Shown: one piece after another, positions 34,147 through 43,891 of the stretch
Layout: each line of letters begins with the position of its first letter
How positions within the stretch are numbered: the stretch's first letter is position 1
DNA from: Bacteroidales bacterium
GTDB lineage: Bacteria > Bacteroidota > Bacteroidia > Bacteroidales > UBA932
NCBI GenBank assembly: GCA_017934185.1
Contig: JAGBJY010000006.1
Location: forward strand, 1-64,000
Direction: 5' to 3'
DNA length: 64,000 bases
Notes under the pieces: model-generated
Told to the model about the DNA's origin: nothing
The model's database searches: none
The model's input: the letters and a program-made list of their open reading frames with translations, nothing else
Translations under genes and position numbers: made by a program

Positions 34147-34246
34147 TTAAAAGCAATAGAAAATTGCATTTTTTATAAAAAATTTTTCCTCCATATTTGC
34201 ATTCGGAATTAACCATAACCAACACTGTTTTTTTATCCCTCCCGGA

Positions 34247-35674
34247 ATGACTGACCAGGAAAGACATATTGCGGTATGGAATAACTGTCTCCGGATCATT
34301 GAGAACAACATTGATCCCAAGCAGTTTTCTACCTGGTTTACGCCCATCCGGCCGGTCTCGCTGGAAGGGGCCAAATTAACGGTGGAGGTTCCGTCAGACT
34401 TCTTCCGCGAATACATAGAAGGCGCCTACAAAGACATCCTCCGGCTCACCATCAAACGGGCCATCGGAGCCGATGCCCAGCTCTTCTACCTGGTGCGCCC
34501 GGTGCAGAACCGGGAAGGGATGGTGCTTCCGGAAACCCCGGCATCGGCCCCGGTGAACAATCCCATCTCCGTTCCCACCTATCAGCCCTCCGGCACGCCC
34601 AGTCCATTCGTATTCCCAGGTGTGCAGCGCGTAAAGATTAACCCGCGCCTCAATCCGGTATACTGCTTCCGCAACCTGGTGGAAGGGGAGTGCAACAAAC
34701 TGGGGGTTGGCGCCGGAGAAAGCATCTCGCAGGCTCCGGGCAAGACGCCCTTCAATCCGCTGTTCCTCTTTGGCGGTCCGGGACTGGGGAAAACCCACAT
34801 TGCCCAGGCCATCGGCATTGACATCAAAGAACGTTTCCAGAACCTTACCGTACTGTATGTTACCGGTAATGAGTTCAAAACCCAATACATGGATGCTGTC
34901 AAAGGCAACCGCATTGTAGATTTCATCGCTTTCTATCTGCGCATAGACGTCCTCATTGTAGACGACATCCAGGATTTGGTGGGGCAGGGCTCCCAAAACA
35001 CTTTCTTCAATGTCTTCAACCATCTGCACCAGAACGGCAAACAGCTCATTTTCACCAGCGACCGTGCGCCCGTGGACCTGCAGAATTTTGAAGAGCGCCT
35101 GCTCTCCCGTTTCAAATGGGGTCTTTCGGTGGAACTAAGCCGCCCGGACTATGCCACCCGTCTGGAAATGCTGCGTTCCCGTGCCCAGCGCGAAGGTGTC
35201 CGGCTGGATGAGGAAGTGCTTACTTTCCTGGCCAGCCGCATCAAGACCAATTTCCGGGAACTGGAAGGGACGCTTACCTCCCTGCTGGCCCATGCCACCC
35301 TGGCCCACCGGGACATCAATGTGGAACTTGCCCAGAGCATTACCGGCAAGATTGTGGGAGAGGAAGTGACGGATGTGAATATGAACACCATCATCAGTAC
35401 GGTGTGCGAGTATTTCAACATCACGCGGGACACCCTTCTTTCCAAGAGCCGCAAGCGTCAGATTGTGCAGGCCCGCCAAATTGCCATGTACGAGTGCCGC
35501 AACCTTATCTCGGGCTGCTCCCTGAGCACCATCGGCGCAGAATTGGGCGGAAAAGACCACGCAACGGTGCTGCACGCCTGTTCAACGGTGCAGGACCTCA
35601 TGTCCACCGACAAACTTTTCAAGCAGTGGGTGGAAGACATTGAAAACATGGTGGCGGTTCCTGTAGAAAGATAA
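34247..35674 (+). CDS. dnaA: Chromosomal replication initiator DnaA
   Basis: This is a 475-residue protein of normal length. Domain I (1-80) is followed by a short Pro-rich linker, the AAA+ domain with Walker A GGPGLGKT (176-183), Walker B VLIVDDIQ, sensor region and arginine finger area, and domain IV with the DnaA-box-binding helix (CSLSTIGAELGGKDHATVLH). It initiates replication at oriC and also regulates transcription. It stands alone, as usual in Bacteroidota. Confidence 0.98.
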   Translation: MTDQERHIAVWNNCLRIIENNIDPKQFSTWFTPIRPVSLEGAKLTVEVPSDFFREYIEGAYKDILRLTIKRAIGADAQLFYLVRPVQNREGMVLPETPASAPVNNPISVPTYQPSGTPSPFVFPGVQRVKINPRLNPVYCFRNLVEGECNKLGVGAGESISQAPGKTPFNPLFLFGGPGLGKTHIAQAIGIDIKERFQNLTVLYVTGNEFKTQYMDAVKGNRIVDFIAFYLRIDVLIVDDIQDLVGQGSQNTFFNVFNHLHQNGKQLIFTSDRAPVDLQNFEERLLSRFKWGLSVELSRPDYATRLEMLRSRAQREGVRLDEEVLTFLASRIKTNFRELEGTLTSLLAHATLAHRDINVELAQSITGKIVGEEVTDVNMNTIISTVCEYFNITRDTLLSKSRKRQIVQARQIAMYECRNLISGCSLSTIGAELGGKDHATVLHACSTVQDLMSTDKLFKQWVEDIENMVAVPVER

Positions 35675-35752
35675 TTTTCTCATTCGCATTACCAGCCTAC
35701 GCGCGTCCGGAATAAAAGTTTTGGCGGCCGCTCCGCAGCGCCTGCGCGCTTA

Positions 35753-36403
35753 CTAACAGCCGCGCATGGCGGCAATGGCGGCGGGAGGGTCCTGCGCCCT
35801 AAAAACCGAACTGCCGGCCACCAGGATGGAAGCGCCGGCGGCAACCACTGCCGCGGCATTGTCCGGGCCAATACCGCCGTCCACCTCAATGGGAACGTCC
35901 TGCCGGCCCAAACGGTCCAGTTCTGCCCTGACGGAGCGGATGCGGCCGATAGATTCCGGAATGAACTTCTGCCCGCCAAAACCGGCGAAAACGCTCATGA
36001 TGAGCACAAAGTCCACCTGCGGCAGATAGGGGAAAATCTTTTCTACCGGGCAGTCCGGATTAATGACCAGGCCCGCCTTTACCCCCAGGGACTGTATTTG
36101 CTCCAGAATAGTGCCGGAGGCCTCCAGGGCCGCCTCATAATGGAAACTGATCATGGCGGCACCCGCTTTGGCAAAACGCTCCACATACTTCTCCGGGTGC
36201 ACTATCATCAGGTGCACGTCCAGGGGTTTTTCGGCCTTTTTTTCAATGGCTTCCACCACCGGGAAACCAAAGGAGATGTTGGGCACAAAAGTGCCGTCCA
36301 TCACATCCAGATGGAAGATATCGGCGTGGCGGTTCACAAGGAGAACGTCCTTTTCCAGGTGCAGGAAATCGGCCGCGAGGATGGAGGGGGCTATCTGTAC
36401 CAT
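35753..36403 (-). CDS. rpe: Ribulose-phosphate 3-epimerase
   Basis: A 216-residue TIM barrel: APSILAADF at the N-terminus, HLDVMDGTFVPN with metal-binding His and catalytic Asp, DVHLMI, and EVDGGI with the second catalytic Asp. It interconverts ribulose-5-phosphate and xylulose-5-phosphate in the pentose phosphate pathway. Its ATG overlaps the pepD stop by one base (TAATG). Confidence 0.97.
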   Translation of the reverse strand: MVQIAPSILAADFLHLEKDVLLVNRHADIFHLDVMDGTFVPNISFGFPVVEAIEKKAEKPLDVHLMIVHPEKYVERFAKAGAAMISFHYEAALEASGTILEQIQSLGVKAGLVINPDCPVEKIFPYLPQVDFVLIMSVFAGFGGQKFIPESIGRIRSVRAELDRLGRQDVPIEVDGGIGPDNAAAVVAAGASILVAGSSVFRAQDPPAAIAAMRGC

Positions 36404-37830
36404 TACTTGAAGTTAAGGACGATATGATTCAGGTGGGCAACAAATTTGTCCAGGGACGCCAGTTCCAGCTTTTCCCCGGGAGCATGCACGCCGCGGAGCG
36501 TGGGGCCGAAGGAAATCATGTCCAGGTCCGGGAATTTTTCCAGGAACAGGCCGCATTCCAGACCGGCATGGATGGCTTTCACCTCCGGTTCATAACCGAA
36601 GAGCTCCTTGTAAGCGTCCACCGTCACCTCCAGGATATGGGATTTGAGGTTGGGCTTCCAGCCGGGGTATTCGCCGTGATGCTCTACGTCAAAAGAGCCC
36701 AGGAAGAAGGCGGCCTCCACTTTTTCCGCCATGGCGTGAAGCTCGGAAACCACAGAACTGCGCTGGCTGGTAATGACCTTCAGACTGTCGCCCTCAATAT
36801 GCGCGGCGGCCAGGTTGGTGGAGGTTTCCACCAGGCCCGGGATGTCTACGGAGTTCTTCTCCACCCCGTGCGGGCAAGCAAGGAGCGTGGCAAGGATGGT
36901 GGCGGCATCACCTTCGGCAATGGCTTTTTCGCTGCAGGAACAGGGCTCGCAGAGCGCACGGACATCGGCATCGGAGGCGGAGAATTCGGCGCGGAGTACT
37001 TTGTCAAAGGCCTTCACGTCTTCCACCATCTCGTTCACCTCGTCGGAGGGAACGGCAATCACCGCCTCAGCGTGGCGGCAGATGGCGTTGGGCTTGTTGC
37101 CGCCGTCCAGGGAAACCAGCTGGAAATCGTACTGCAATTCCGTATACAGAAAGCGCACCAGCTGCTGCAGGGCATTGGCCCTTTCCTTGTTGATGTCGTC
37201 GCCGCTATGGCCGCCCTGGGCACCTGTAACGCAGATTTTAAGGGGCGTATAGCCTTTGCGGAGCGGCTCCCGTTCAAAGGCAAAAGTGGCGGTGGTATCC
37301 ATGCCGCCGGCGCAGCCCACGAACATCTGGCCTTCATCCTCCGAATCCAGGTTAATGAGGGTCTTGCCCTCGAAGAAGCCGGCTTCCAGGCCGAAGGCGC
37401 CGTCCATGCCCGTTTCTTCAGAGATGGTGAAAAGGCACTCCAGTTTTCCCATGGGCTGGTCACTGGCAAGAAGCGCCAGGCAGGCGGCGATGCCAATGCC
37501 GTCATCGGCCCCCAGTGTGGTGTTTTTGGCTATGAGCCAGCCGTCTTCTTCCTCATAGGGGATGGCCTGGGTAAGGAAGTCAAACTCAAAACCGGGGTTC
37601 TTTTCGCAAACCATGTCCTGATGGGCCTGCAGCACCAGTGCGGGCACGTTTTCCTTGCCGGGAGAAGCCGGGCGCACAATGAGCACGTTGCCGGTTTTGT
37701 CCGTCTTACAGGGGAGATTATGCCGGTCGGCAAAAGCCTGCAGGTATTCCATCATGGGGCCTTCGTGGCCGGATTCGCGGGGGATACGGGTTATTTCCTT
37801 AAAATAATTCAGAACGGTCTTTGCATCCAT
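36403..37830 (-). CDS. pepD: Aminoacyl-histidine dipeptidase PepD (M20)
   Basis: This 475-residue metallopeptidase has HQDM (His/Asp ligands), TLGADDGIG (bridging Asp), SEETGMDGAFGL (catalytic and ligand Glu) and a C-terminal HAGLECG ligand. The length and motifs match PepD-type beta-Ala-His/Xaa-His dipeptidases of gut Bacteroidota. It is cytoplasmic and cleaves dipeptides such as carnosine. It is co-transcribed with rpe. Confidence 0.95.
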   Translation of the reverse strand: MDAKTVLNYFKEITRIPRESGHEGPMMEYLQAFADRHNLPCKTDKTGNVLIVRPASPGKENVPALVLQAHQDMVCEKNPGFEFDFLTQAIPYEEEDGWLIAKNTTLGADDGIGIAACLALLASDQPMGKLECLFTISEETGMDGAFGLEAGFFEGKTLINLDSEDEGQMFVGCAGGMDTTATFAFEREPLRKGYTPLKICVTGAQGGHSGDDINKERANALQQLVRFLYTELQYDFQLVSLDGGNKPNAICRHAEAVIAVPSDEVNEMVEDVKAFDKVLRAEFSASDADVRALCEPCSCSEKAIAEGDAATILATLLACPHGVEKNSVDIPGLVETSTNLAAAHIEGDSLKVITSQRSSVVSELHAMAEKVEAAFFLGSFDVEHHGEYPGWKPNLKSHILEVTVDAYKELFGYEPEVKAIHAGLECGLFLEKFPDLDMISFGPTLRGVHAPGEKLELASLDKFVAHLNHIVLNFK

Positions 37831-37921
37831 AATAATAACTGTCTTTAGATTTCGCTAAGATAAGAAGAATAACGCAGTTTTCCTATTTTTTATGACAAAT
37901 TGGCAGAAGGGGAGGGCGGCC

Positions 37922-37952
37922 TTTGCGATGGCGCTTTTTTTGATTATCTTTG
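37922..37952 (+). promoter_or_regulatory. rsfS-ftsH-cdsA-psd promoter
   Basis: TTTG at 37922-37925, 19 bases, TATCTTTG at 37945-37952. The predicted start near 37958 gives a leader of about 17 nt to rsfS. Confidence 0.75.
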
Positions 37953-37974
37953 TGTGATAATTCAAAGTATCTAT

Positions 37975-38346
37975 ATGATTACACACGATCTTCGGCTCAT
38001 TGCCGATGCCATTTTGGATAAGAAGGGGGCTGATGTAGTTTCCCTGGACCTCCGCGGCCTGGACGGCGCCATTACAGATTTCTTCGTAGTTTGCGAGGGC
38101 TCCAACACCACCCAGGTGGGTGCCATCGCAGACAATATCGCCGAAAAGATGCAGGAAGAAGGCCACAAGCTGTACCGTTCCCAGGGGGAAGGCAACAATT
38201 TCTGGATTATCCAGGACTATGGCAACATAGTGGTACACATCTTCCTCAAGGAATACCGCGAGTTCTATCGGCTGGAAGACCTTTGGGCCGATGTTCCCCG
38301 CAAAGAATACAAAGAGCGCAAGGCGCCCGCTAAAAAAGACAAGTAA
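37975..38346 (+). CDS. rsfS: Ribosome silencing factor RsfS
   Basis: This 123-residue protein of the Iojap/RsfS family has GADVVSLDLRGLDGAITDFF, the conserved NTTQV segment and the C-terminal DYGNIVVHIFL...YRLEDLW motif. It binds ribosomal protein uL14 and prevents subunit joining in starvation. The start at 37975 (MITHDLRLI) follows the promoter; a longer frame from 37900 crosses the promoter and is rejected. It overlaps ftsH by TAATG. Confidence 0.95.
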   Translation: MITHDLRLIADAILDKKGADVVSLDLRGLDGAITDFFVVCEGSNTTQVGAIADNIAEKMQEEGHKLYRSQGEGNNFWIIQDYGNIVVHIFLKEYREFYRLEDLWADVPRKEYKERKAPAKKDK

Positions 38347-40265
38347 TGGCAAGAAAAATAACTTTCAATTTTTCCTGGATTTACTTCCTGCTCCTCATCG
38401 GAATCGGCTACCTGCTGTTTAACAACCAGCGCAGCGCCGCTCCGGAGAAAATTGAGTGGACGGAAGTGCAGGAGATGATATCGGCAGGCGATGTGGCGGA
38501 AATCACGTTTGTCCGCAACGACTTCCGCGGCGAGGTAAAAGTACGCCCGGAAAAAGTGGCCAAGTATGCCGACAAATTTGCCGGCGGGACGCCTCCCCGC
38601 AGGGCACCCCAGTTCTATTTCCTGGTCTCCACCAAGTTTGACCCGGAAGTGAGTTTTGCGGCGCTCAACGCCGAACTTACGCCCGTAGAGCAGTTCAAAG
38701 TGGTAATCAAGAACGAGGAACACATCTGGGGCGACATTCTCCAGATGATTCTTCCGCTCCTGATTCTTATCCTTTTCTGGGTGCTGATGTTCCGCGGCAT
38801 GAACCGGGGCGCCGGCGGCCCGGGAACGGGCGGATTCAATCCGTTCAACACCGGAAAAGCCACCCCGCGCGAAGCCGACAAGTCTGACGCCAAGGTTACC
38901 TTCAAGGACGTGGCCGGCCTGTATGGCGCCAAGGAAGAGGTGATGGAGATTGTGGATTTCCTGAAGAATCCCGGAAAATACACCGCCCTGGGCGGCAAAA
39001 TCCCCAAGGGAGCCCTTCTGGTGGGCCCTCCCGGCACCGGTAAAACCCTCCTCGCGAAAGCCGTGGCAGGGGAGGCCGATGTTCCGTTCTTCTCCATTTC
39101 GGGCTCAGACTTCGTAGAGATGTTCGTGGGCGTGGGGGCCTCCCGCGTACGCGACCTTTTCCGCCAGGCCAAGGAGAAAGCCCCCTGCATTGTGTTCATC
39201 GACGAAATTGACGCCGTGGGCCGCGCCCGCGCCAAAAACGGGGGCTTCTCTTCCAACGACGAACGGGAAAACACGCTGAATCAGCTGCTTACAGAAATGG
39301 ACGGCTTTGGCACCAACAGCGGTGTCATTGTTCTGGCTGCCACCAACCGCTCCGACATCCTGGACCAGGCCCTCATGCGTGCCGGCCGCTTCGACCGTCA
39401 AATCCATGTGGAACTGCCGGAACTCAAGGAGCGCGAGGAAATCTTCCAGGTGCACCTGAGAGGCATCAAACTGGGGGACGACTTCAACGTGGAATTCATG
39501 GCCAAGCATACGCCCGGTTTCTCCGGGGCCGATATTGCCAATGTGTGCAATGAAGCGGCCCTTACCGCCGCCCGCCGCGGCCACGAGGCAGTGATGCAGC
39601 AGGACTTCCTGGATGCCGTAGACCGCATCATCGGCGGCCTGGAGCGCAAGTCCAACACCATCATGACCCCGGCCGAAAAACGCACCACCGCCTACCATGA
39701 GGCCGGACATGCCCTTGTGGGCTGGCTGCTTCCTTACGCAGACCCCGTGTTCAAGGTGAGCATTATCCCGCGCGGCAATGCCCTGGGCCTTACCTGGAGC
39801 CTGCCGGAAGAGCGCAAGAACTGGAGCCGCAGCGTGATGATGGACCACATGTGCCAGCTTATCGGCGGCCGCGTAGCCGAGGAAATCCTCAACGGAGAGC
39901 CTTCCACCGGTGCCCTCAACGACCTTGAACGCATGACCGGCATGGCCTATGCCATGGTGCAGTACTATGGCATGAGCGACAAAGTGGGCACCCTCTCCTT
40001 CTACGACTCTACAGGCGCCCGTGGCTACAACCTGGTAAAGCCCTACTCCGAAAAAACCGCCCAGCTCATGGACGAAGAGGTGAAGGCCATTGTGAAGGAA
40101 GTGCACGACACAACGCGCCAACTCATTGATGCTCACCGCGATGAATTTATGCGCCTGGGGGCTTTACTTCTGGAAAAAGAAGTTATCTTTGCAGAAGATA
40201 TAGAGCAAATCCTCGGTCCCAAGGTACAGCCCGCGGCCGATGACCGTTTTGTTGACAAGGCATGA
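38346..40265 (+). CDS. ftsH: ATP-dependent zinc metalloprotease FtsH
   Basis: This is a 639-residue membrane AAA+ protease: two N-terminal transmembrane helices (about 9-25 and 130-149) with a periplasmic domain between, Walker A GPPGTGKT (227-234), Walker [12 protein letters not shown] region, and the zinc site HEAGH (451-455). It degrades misassembled membrane proteins and regulatory targets. In this order (rsfS-ftsH-cdsA-psd) the operon ties protein quality control to phospholipid synthesis. It overlaps cdsA as ATGA. Confidence 0.98.
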   Translation: MARKITFNFSWIYFLLLIGIGYLLFNNQRSAAPEKIEWTEVQEMISAGDVAEITFVRNDFRGEVKVRPEKVAKYADKFAGGTPPRRAPQFYFLVSTKFDPEVSFAALNAELTPVEQFKVVIKNEEHIWGDILQMILPLLILILFWVLMFRGMNRGAGGPGTGGFNPFNTGKATPREADKSDAKVTFKDVAGLYGAKEEVMEIVDFLKNPGKYTALGGKIPKGALLVGPPGTGKTLLAKAVAGEADVPFFSISGSDFVEMFVGVGASRVRDLFRQAKEKAPCIVFIDEIDAVGRARAKNGGFSSNDERENTLNQLLTEMDGFGTNSGVIVLAATNRSDILDQALMRAGRFDRQIHVELPELKEREEIFQVHLRGIKLGDDFNVEFMAKHTPGFSGADIANVCNEAALTAARRGHEAVMQQDFLDAVDRIIGGLERKSNTIMTPAEKRTTAYHEAGHALVGWLLPYADPVFKVSIIPRGNALGLTWSLPEERKNWSRSVMMDHMCQLIGGRVAEEILNGEPSTGALNDLERMTGMAYAMVQYYGMSDKVGTLSFYDSTGARGYNLVKPYSEKTAQLMDEEVKAIVKEVHDTTRQLIDAHRDEFMRLGALLLEKEVIFAEDIEQILGPKVQPAADDRFVDKA

Positions 40266-41086
40266 ATACAACCGTAAAACGCAGCCTGGTGGGCCTTGTT
40301 TTCCTCGCCGTCATGGTGGGGAGCCTGCTTTGGGGACAGGGACTCTGGATTCCCGTATTTGTCGTCATCTTAACGGAGAGCATGTGGGAATTTTTCTCCA
40401 TTACCACCGGCGCCAAGAGAAGGCCAGCCCACTGGGCGGCCGAAGCGCTTGCCTGCGCCCTGTTCATCCTCTCCATGCTGGTAGCAGAAGAGGTCTTGCC
40501 ACCGGCCTGGATGAGCCTGGGCCTGGTGGGCCTGATGCTCCTGATGCTGGTAATGGTGCTGGACCACACGGATTTCAAGGACTACGCCTATATCTTTACG
40601 GCGCTGCTGTACATCGGCCTGCCCGTGGCCCTCTCGCCCTTTATGGTTTTCAAGGGCGAAACCTTTGACGGAACGCTTATGCTGGCGTTTTTCATTGTCA
40701 TCTGGGCTTCGGACACGGGCGCCTATTGCTTCGGAATGCTCTTTGGCCAGAAACTTTGGCCCGCCAAACTCTGCCCGGCCATCTCCCCCAAGAAATCATG
40801 GGCCGGGGCAGTAGGGGGCATGGTGGCCAGTCTCCTGGCAGCCTACATCCTCAAACTTGTGGGGTGGCTGCCTTACTCCCTGGTGCACGTGCTCATCCTT
40901 GCCGCCGTCATGAATGTGCTGGGCGTGTTCGGAGACCTCTTTGAATCCCTCTGGAAACGCCAGGCAGGGGTGAAGGATTCCGGAAACCTCCTGCCGGGCC
41001 ATGGCGGCCTGCTGGACCGCTTCGACAGCTCCCTCTTTGCCATGCCGGCCGGCTATGTGTATCTGCTATTAAACGGACTTATATAG
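40262..41086 (+). CDS. cdsA: Phosphatidate cytidylyltransferase
   Basis: This 274-residue integral membrane enzyme has about eight helices and the CDP-diglyceride synthetase signature near the C-terminus (SLWKRQAGVKDSGNLLPGHG then GLLDRFDS). It makes CDP-diacylglycerol from phosphatidate and CTP, feeding phosphatidylserine synthesis and the downstream psd product. Confidence 0.95.
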   Translation: MNTTVKRSLVGLVFLAVMVGSLLWGQGLWIPVFVVILTESMWEFFSITTGAKRRPAHWAAEALACALFILSMLVAEEVLPPAWMSLGLVGLMLLMLVMVLDHTDFKDYAYIFTALLYIGLPVALSPFMVFKGETFDGTLMLAFFIVIWASDTGAYCFGMLFGQKLWPAKLCPAISPKKSWAGAVGGMVASLLAAYILKLVGWLPYSLVHVLILAAVMNVLGVFGDLFESLWKRQAGVKDSGNLLPGHGGLLDRFDSSLFAMPAGYVYLLLNGLI

Positions 41087-41087
41087 A

Positions 41088-41768
41088 ATGCGTATCATCA
41101 AAATTGACAAAGACTCCTACGGCACCATCCTCCTGAGTTGGTGCATCTCGGCGGTGCTTATCTTCCTCCTGGCCCGTTTTGTTCCCCAGCTATGGATAAG
41201 CCTTCCGCTGTGCCTCTTCTTTGTGGTGTTCATGATTTTTATCACCTACTTTTTCAGGGTGCCGGACCGGGAAACGCCGGAGGCGGAAAACAAGCGCCTC
41301 GTGACCTCTGTGGCCGATGGCAAGGTGGTGATTGTAGAGAAAGTCTTTGAGAAAGAATTCCTTCAGAAAGATTGCATCCAGATTTCCGTATACATGGATT
41401 TCTTTGACGTGCACTGCAATTTCTGGCCCATCACCGGCGAAATCAAGTACTACCAGTACCATCCCGGAAAGTACCTCCTGGCCTTCCATCCCAAGTCATC
41501 GGAGCTCAACGAGCATTCCTCCACCTGCATTGAGAACGAGTACGGCCCGGTATTCTTCAAGCAGATTGCCGGGACCTTCGCCCGCCGCATCGTGTGCTAC
41601 TCCGAGCCCGGTCACATGGAATACCGCGGGGAGCAGTGCGGCGTCATCAAATTCGGCTCCCGCATAGACCTGTTTGTCCCGCTGGAAGCCGATGTAAAAG
41701 TAAAAGTCGGAGACACTGTCCGCGCTATTGAAAGCGTTTTGGCTATTCTGCCCGATCGGACTGAATAA
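41088..41768 (+). CDS. psd: Phosphatidylserine decarboxylase proenzyme
   Basis: This is a 226-residue enzyme with two N-terminal membrane helices, the conserved MDFFDVHCNFWP block and the self-cleavage site FGSRID, where the Ser becomes the pyruvoyl group. It forms phosphatidylethanolamine at the inner membrane. It starts one base after cdsA, and its 3' end overlaps the convergent ispG gene by 26 bases. Confidence 0.95.
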   Translation: MRIIKIDKDSYGTILLSWCISAVLIFLLARFVPQLWISLPLCLFFVVFMIFITYFFRVPDRETPEAENKRLVTSVADGKVVIVEKVFEKEFLQKDCIQISVYMDFFDVHCNFWPITGEIKYYQYHPGKYLLAFHPKSSELNEHSSTCIENEYGPVFFKQIAGTFARRIVCYSEPGHMEYRGEQCGVIKFGSRIDLFVPLEADVKVKVGDTVRAIESVLAILPDRTE

Positions 41769-43014
41769 GTTCCACCAGTTTGTCTACAGCCTCGTCTTCG
41801 GGAATATGCCTCAGGACGGGGCTTTTTCCTTTATATAAGGTAACCAGCCCGCGGCCTTCACCCACATAGCCGTAGTCGGCATCGGCCATTTCGCCGGGGC
41901 CGTTCACAATGCAGCCCATGACGGCAATCACCACATTCCGGAAATGGCCCGTGCGCTCCTTAACGGTGTTGAAGGTCTTTTCCAAGTTGTAAAGGGTGCG
42001 GCCGCAGCCGGGGCAGGCAATGTATTCGGGCTTGAAGAACTTGCGGCGGCAGGCCTGCAGGATTTCCTCCTTGAGGGAGGTGTCGGGGCAGGGGAAATCG
42101 TCTATTTCCCGGTTCAGCAGCTTGGGGCCCCAGGTGCAGGCGGCATCCAGGATGGTGGCTTCGTGCTCGGAGAGAGATGCCCGATCAGGTCGGGCATGAC
42201 CGTCATGGCCGACCTGATCGGCCATCCCATACCTTTCGGCCAGATAGCGGGCAACGGGCACTTCATTCACGGGGTCTTCGGTGAGGGACACCCGGACGGT
42301 ATTGCCGATGCCTTCCTCCAGCAGGGTGGCGATGGCCACACAGGATTTGATGCGGCCCGTGTCGCCGTTGCCCGCTTCCGTTACCCCCAGGTGCAGCGGG
42401 AACACCAAGCCCTCTTCCTGCATCAGGCGGGACAGTGCACGGTAGGCCTCAATCATTATCACCGTATTGGAGGCTTTGAGGGAAACCACCACCTGGTAGA
42501 ACTGCGCCTGGTCGCACATTTCTATCCACTCCATGGCCGCCAGGGCCATCGCCTGCGGCGTAGCGCCGTATTTATCAAGGATATAACTTCCTAAGGAGCC
42601 ATGGTTCAGGCCAATACGGATGGCGGTTCCATGGGCCTTGCACACCTCCAGGAATTGGGCAAAACGCTCCCGCGCCATTTCGTGCCGGGGATGGAAATTG
42701 CCGGGGTTGATGCGCACCTTCTCCACAACCTTGGCGGCCGCGATGGCAATCTCGCTGGAGAAATGGACATCGGCCACAAGAGGTTGCCTGTATCCCAGGG
42801 CGCGGAAGCGCTCATGAATGACGGAAAGGCATTCCACATCTTTGAGGGTGGGCACCGTGATGCGGATGAGCTGCGCACCGGCATCGGCCACCCTGACGGC
42901 CTGGGACAGGGTAGCTTCAATGTCGGCGGTATGGGTATTGAGCATGGTCTGCGGCACAATGGGATGATGGGCGCCCATTTTCACAGAACCTATGGTTACT
43001 TCTCTGGTATTCAT
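41743..43014 (-). CDS. ispG: 4-hydroxy-3-methylbut-2-enyl-diphosphate synthase IspG
   Basis: This 423-residue protein has the TIM-barrel start (VTIGSVKMGAHHPIVPQTM), VADVHFSS and RINPGNF, and a C-terminal FeS domain with CPGCGRTL and MGCIVNGPGE. It catalyses the sixth step of the MEP isoprenoid pathway with a [4Fe-4S] cluster. Many Bacteroidota IspG proteins carry a large insert between the two domains; here the insert is short and is partly coded by a double palindrome at 42177-42225. It is the last gene of the ligA operon. Confidence 0.95.
   Translation of the reverse strand: MNTREVTIGSVKMGAHHPIVPQTMLNTHTADIEATLSQAVRVADAGAQLIRITVPTLKDVECLSVIHERFRALGYRQPLVADVHFSSEIAIAAAKVVEKVRINPGNFHPRHEMARERFAQFLEVCKAHGTAIRIGLNHGSLGSYILDKYGATPQAMALAAMEWIEMCDQAQFYQVVVSLKASNTVIMIEAYRALSRLMQEEGLVFPLHLGVTEAGNGDTGRIKSCVAIATLLEEGIGNTVRVSLTEDPVNEVPVARYLAERYGMADQVGHDGHARPDRASLSEHEATILDAACTWGPKLLNREIDDFPCPDTSLKEEILQACRRKFFKPEYIACPGCGRTLYNLEKTFNTVKERTGHFRNVVIAVMGCIVNGPGEMADADYGYVGEGRGLVTLYKGKSPVLRHIPEDEAVDKLVELIQSDRAE
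42177..42225. repeat. Double palindrome inside ispG
   Basis: Two hairpins in series: ATGCCCGA-TCAGG-TCGGGCAT and ATGGCCGA-CCTGA-TCGGCCAT, separated by seven bases. The two loops are complementary to each other, so the halves can also pair as a 12-bp inverted repeat. It is 49 bases long and translated in the ispG frame as MADQVGHDGHARPDRA, which is not part of the normal IspG core. Confidence 0.85.
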
Positions 43015-43018
43015 AACT

Positions 43019-43891
43019 TTACTTTTGTTCTTGCTGCTCCCGGGCCATCCTGCGGGCCAGGCGCTTGAGCTGCGCCCGGGTATGCCCGTAGCGCGGGGTC
43101 AATTGGTAGTACACGCCAAAAGTGACGGCGAGATCCAGCGGATAGGCAAAACGGTAATAGTACTGGCTAAGATAGTCGGGTTCCCAGAAGGTTCCCCAGC
43201 CCCATTTTCCCTGCACGGTAAGATGCAATTCAATGGGGGAGAACATCAGGGCAGCCCCCACACCTCCCTGGACACCGTAGGTGAAGCGTTTGTCGTAGTC
43301 CTGGAAAACATCCTGCTTCTCCAAAAACTGGTCGTACTGGTCATAAGGGTCTTCCAGCACCCGGTGGATGCTCACACGGTATCCGCCATACAGGCCAAGT
43401 TTCAGCAGGAACTTGAAATGCTCCCCAAGGTCCAGATGAAAATGCGAAAGCAAAAACGCCTCCGGGACTTTCATCATTACCTTGTAGGCGCCCGAACCAG
43501 GCTCTACCGGACGACGTCCCGTATCGTTAGCGGGCTTATACTCATACCCTTCGTAATTCTGCTGGGCGCCAAACTCCAGTCCCATATTGGGGAACATCCC
43601 GAACATGTTGAAATGACGCACCACGGAAAAGCCGTACACCGGGTATTGCAGCTGCCATACCACGCTCCGGGACGGGTTGAAGTATCCGTAATTGAGGGCG
43701 GCACCTCCGTAAACGCCCACCATCCAGTAGTCGTTGGGAGGGGCCACCGTAATCTTGAGGCTGTCCAGGAACTCGTTGGACACACTGTCCGGAAGCGAGA
43801 AGAATTCGGCCTCAATATCCGTTTGGGTATTTTGGGCCAAGGCCGACAAAGCCAGCAGAGCGGAAAGGAGGGAAACAAGAGCTCTTTTCAT
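43019..43891 (-). CDS. Outer-membrane beta-barrel-like hypothetical protein
   Basis: The 290-residue protein starts with a clear signal peptide (MKRALVSLLSALLALSALAQ). The mature part has alternating aromatic/hydrophobic strands rich in Tyr and Gly (YWMVGVYGGAALNYGYF) and ends in a basic tail after a Tyr-rich strand, as in small Bacteroidota outer-membrane barrels. No specific function is recognised. The start at 43891 forms an ATGA overlap with the upstream lipoprotein gene, so the two are probably made together. Confidence 0.75.
   Translation of the reverse strand: MKRALVSLLSALLALSALAQNTQTDIEAEFFSLPDSVSNEFLDSLKITVAPPNDYWMVGVYGGAALNYGYFNPSRSVVWQLQYPVYGFSVVRHFNMFGMFPNMGLEFGAQQNYEGYEYKPANDTGRRPVEPGSGAYKVMMKVPEAFLLSHFHLDLGEHFKFLLKLGLYGGYRVSIHRVLEDPYDQYDQFLEKQDVFQDYDKRFTYGVQGGVGAALMFSPIELHLTVQGKWGWGTFWEPDYLSQYYYRFAYPLDLAVTFGVYYQLTPRYGHTRAQLKRLARRMAREQQEQK

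Larger units (their letters stand above)
33944..34246. other. AT-rich intergenic region upstream of dnaA
   Basis: This 303-bp region has no gene. It contains CCTTCT-CAC-AGAAGG (a small hairpin), the palindrome GCGCTTT-GT-AAAGCGC at 34047-34062, a 16-bp tandem repeat at 34115-34146 and long T-runs. No canonical TTATCCACA box is seen. It probably holds the dnaA promoter; an origin role is possible but not shown. Confidence 0.5.

Noticed and set aside
33944..34246. Confident oriC call
   Set aside because: AT-rich repeats are present but no TTATCCACA-type DnaA boxes were found, so only a weak note is made.
36424..37848. Plus-strand frame opposite pepD
   Set aside because: No motifs; mirrors codon bias of pepD.
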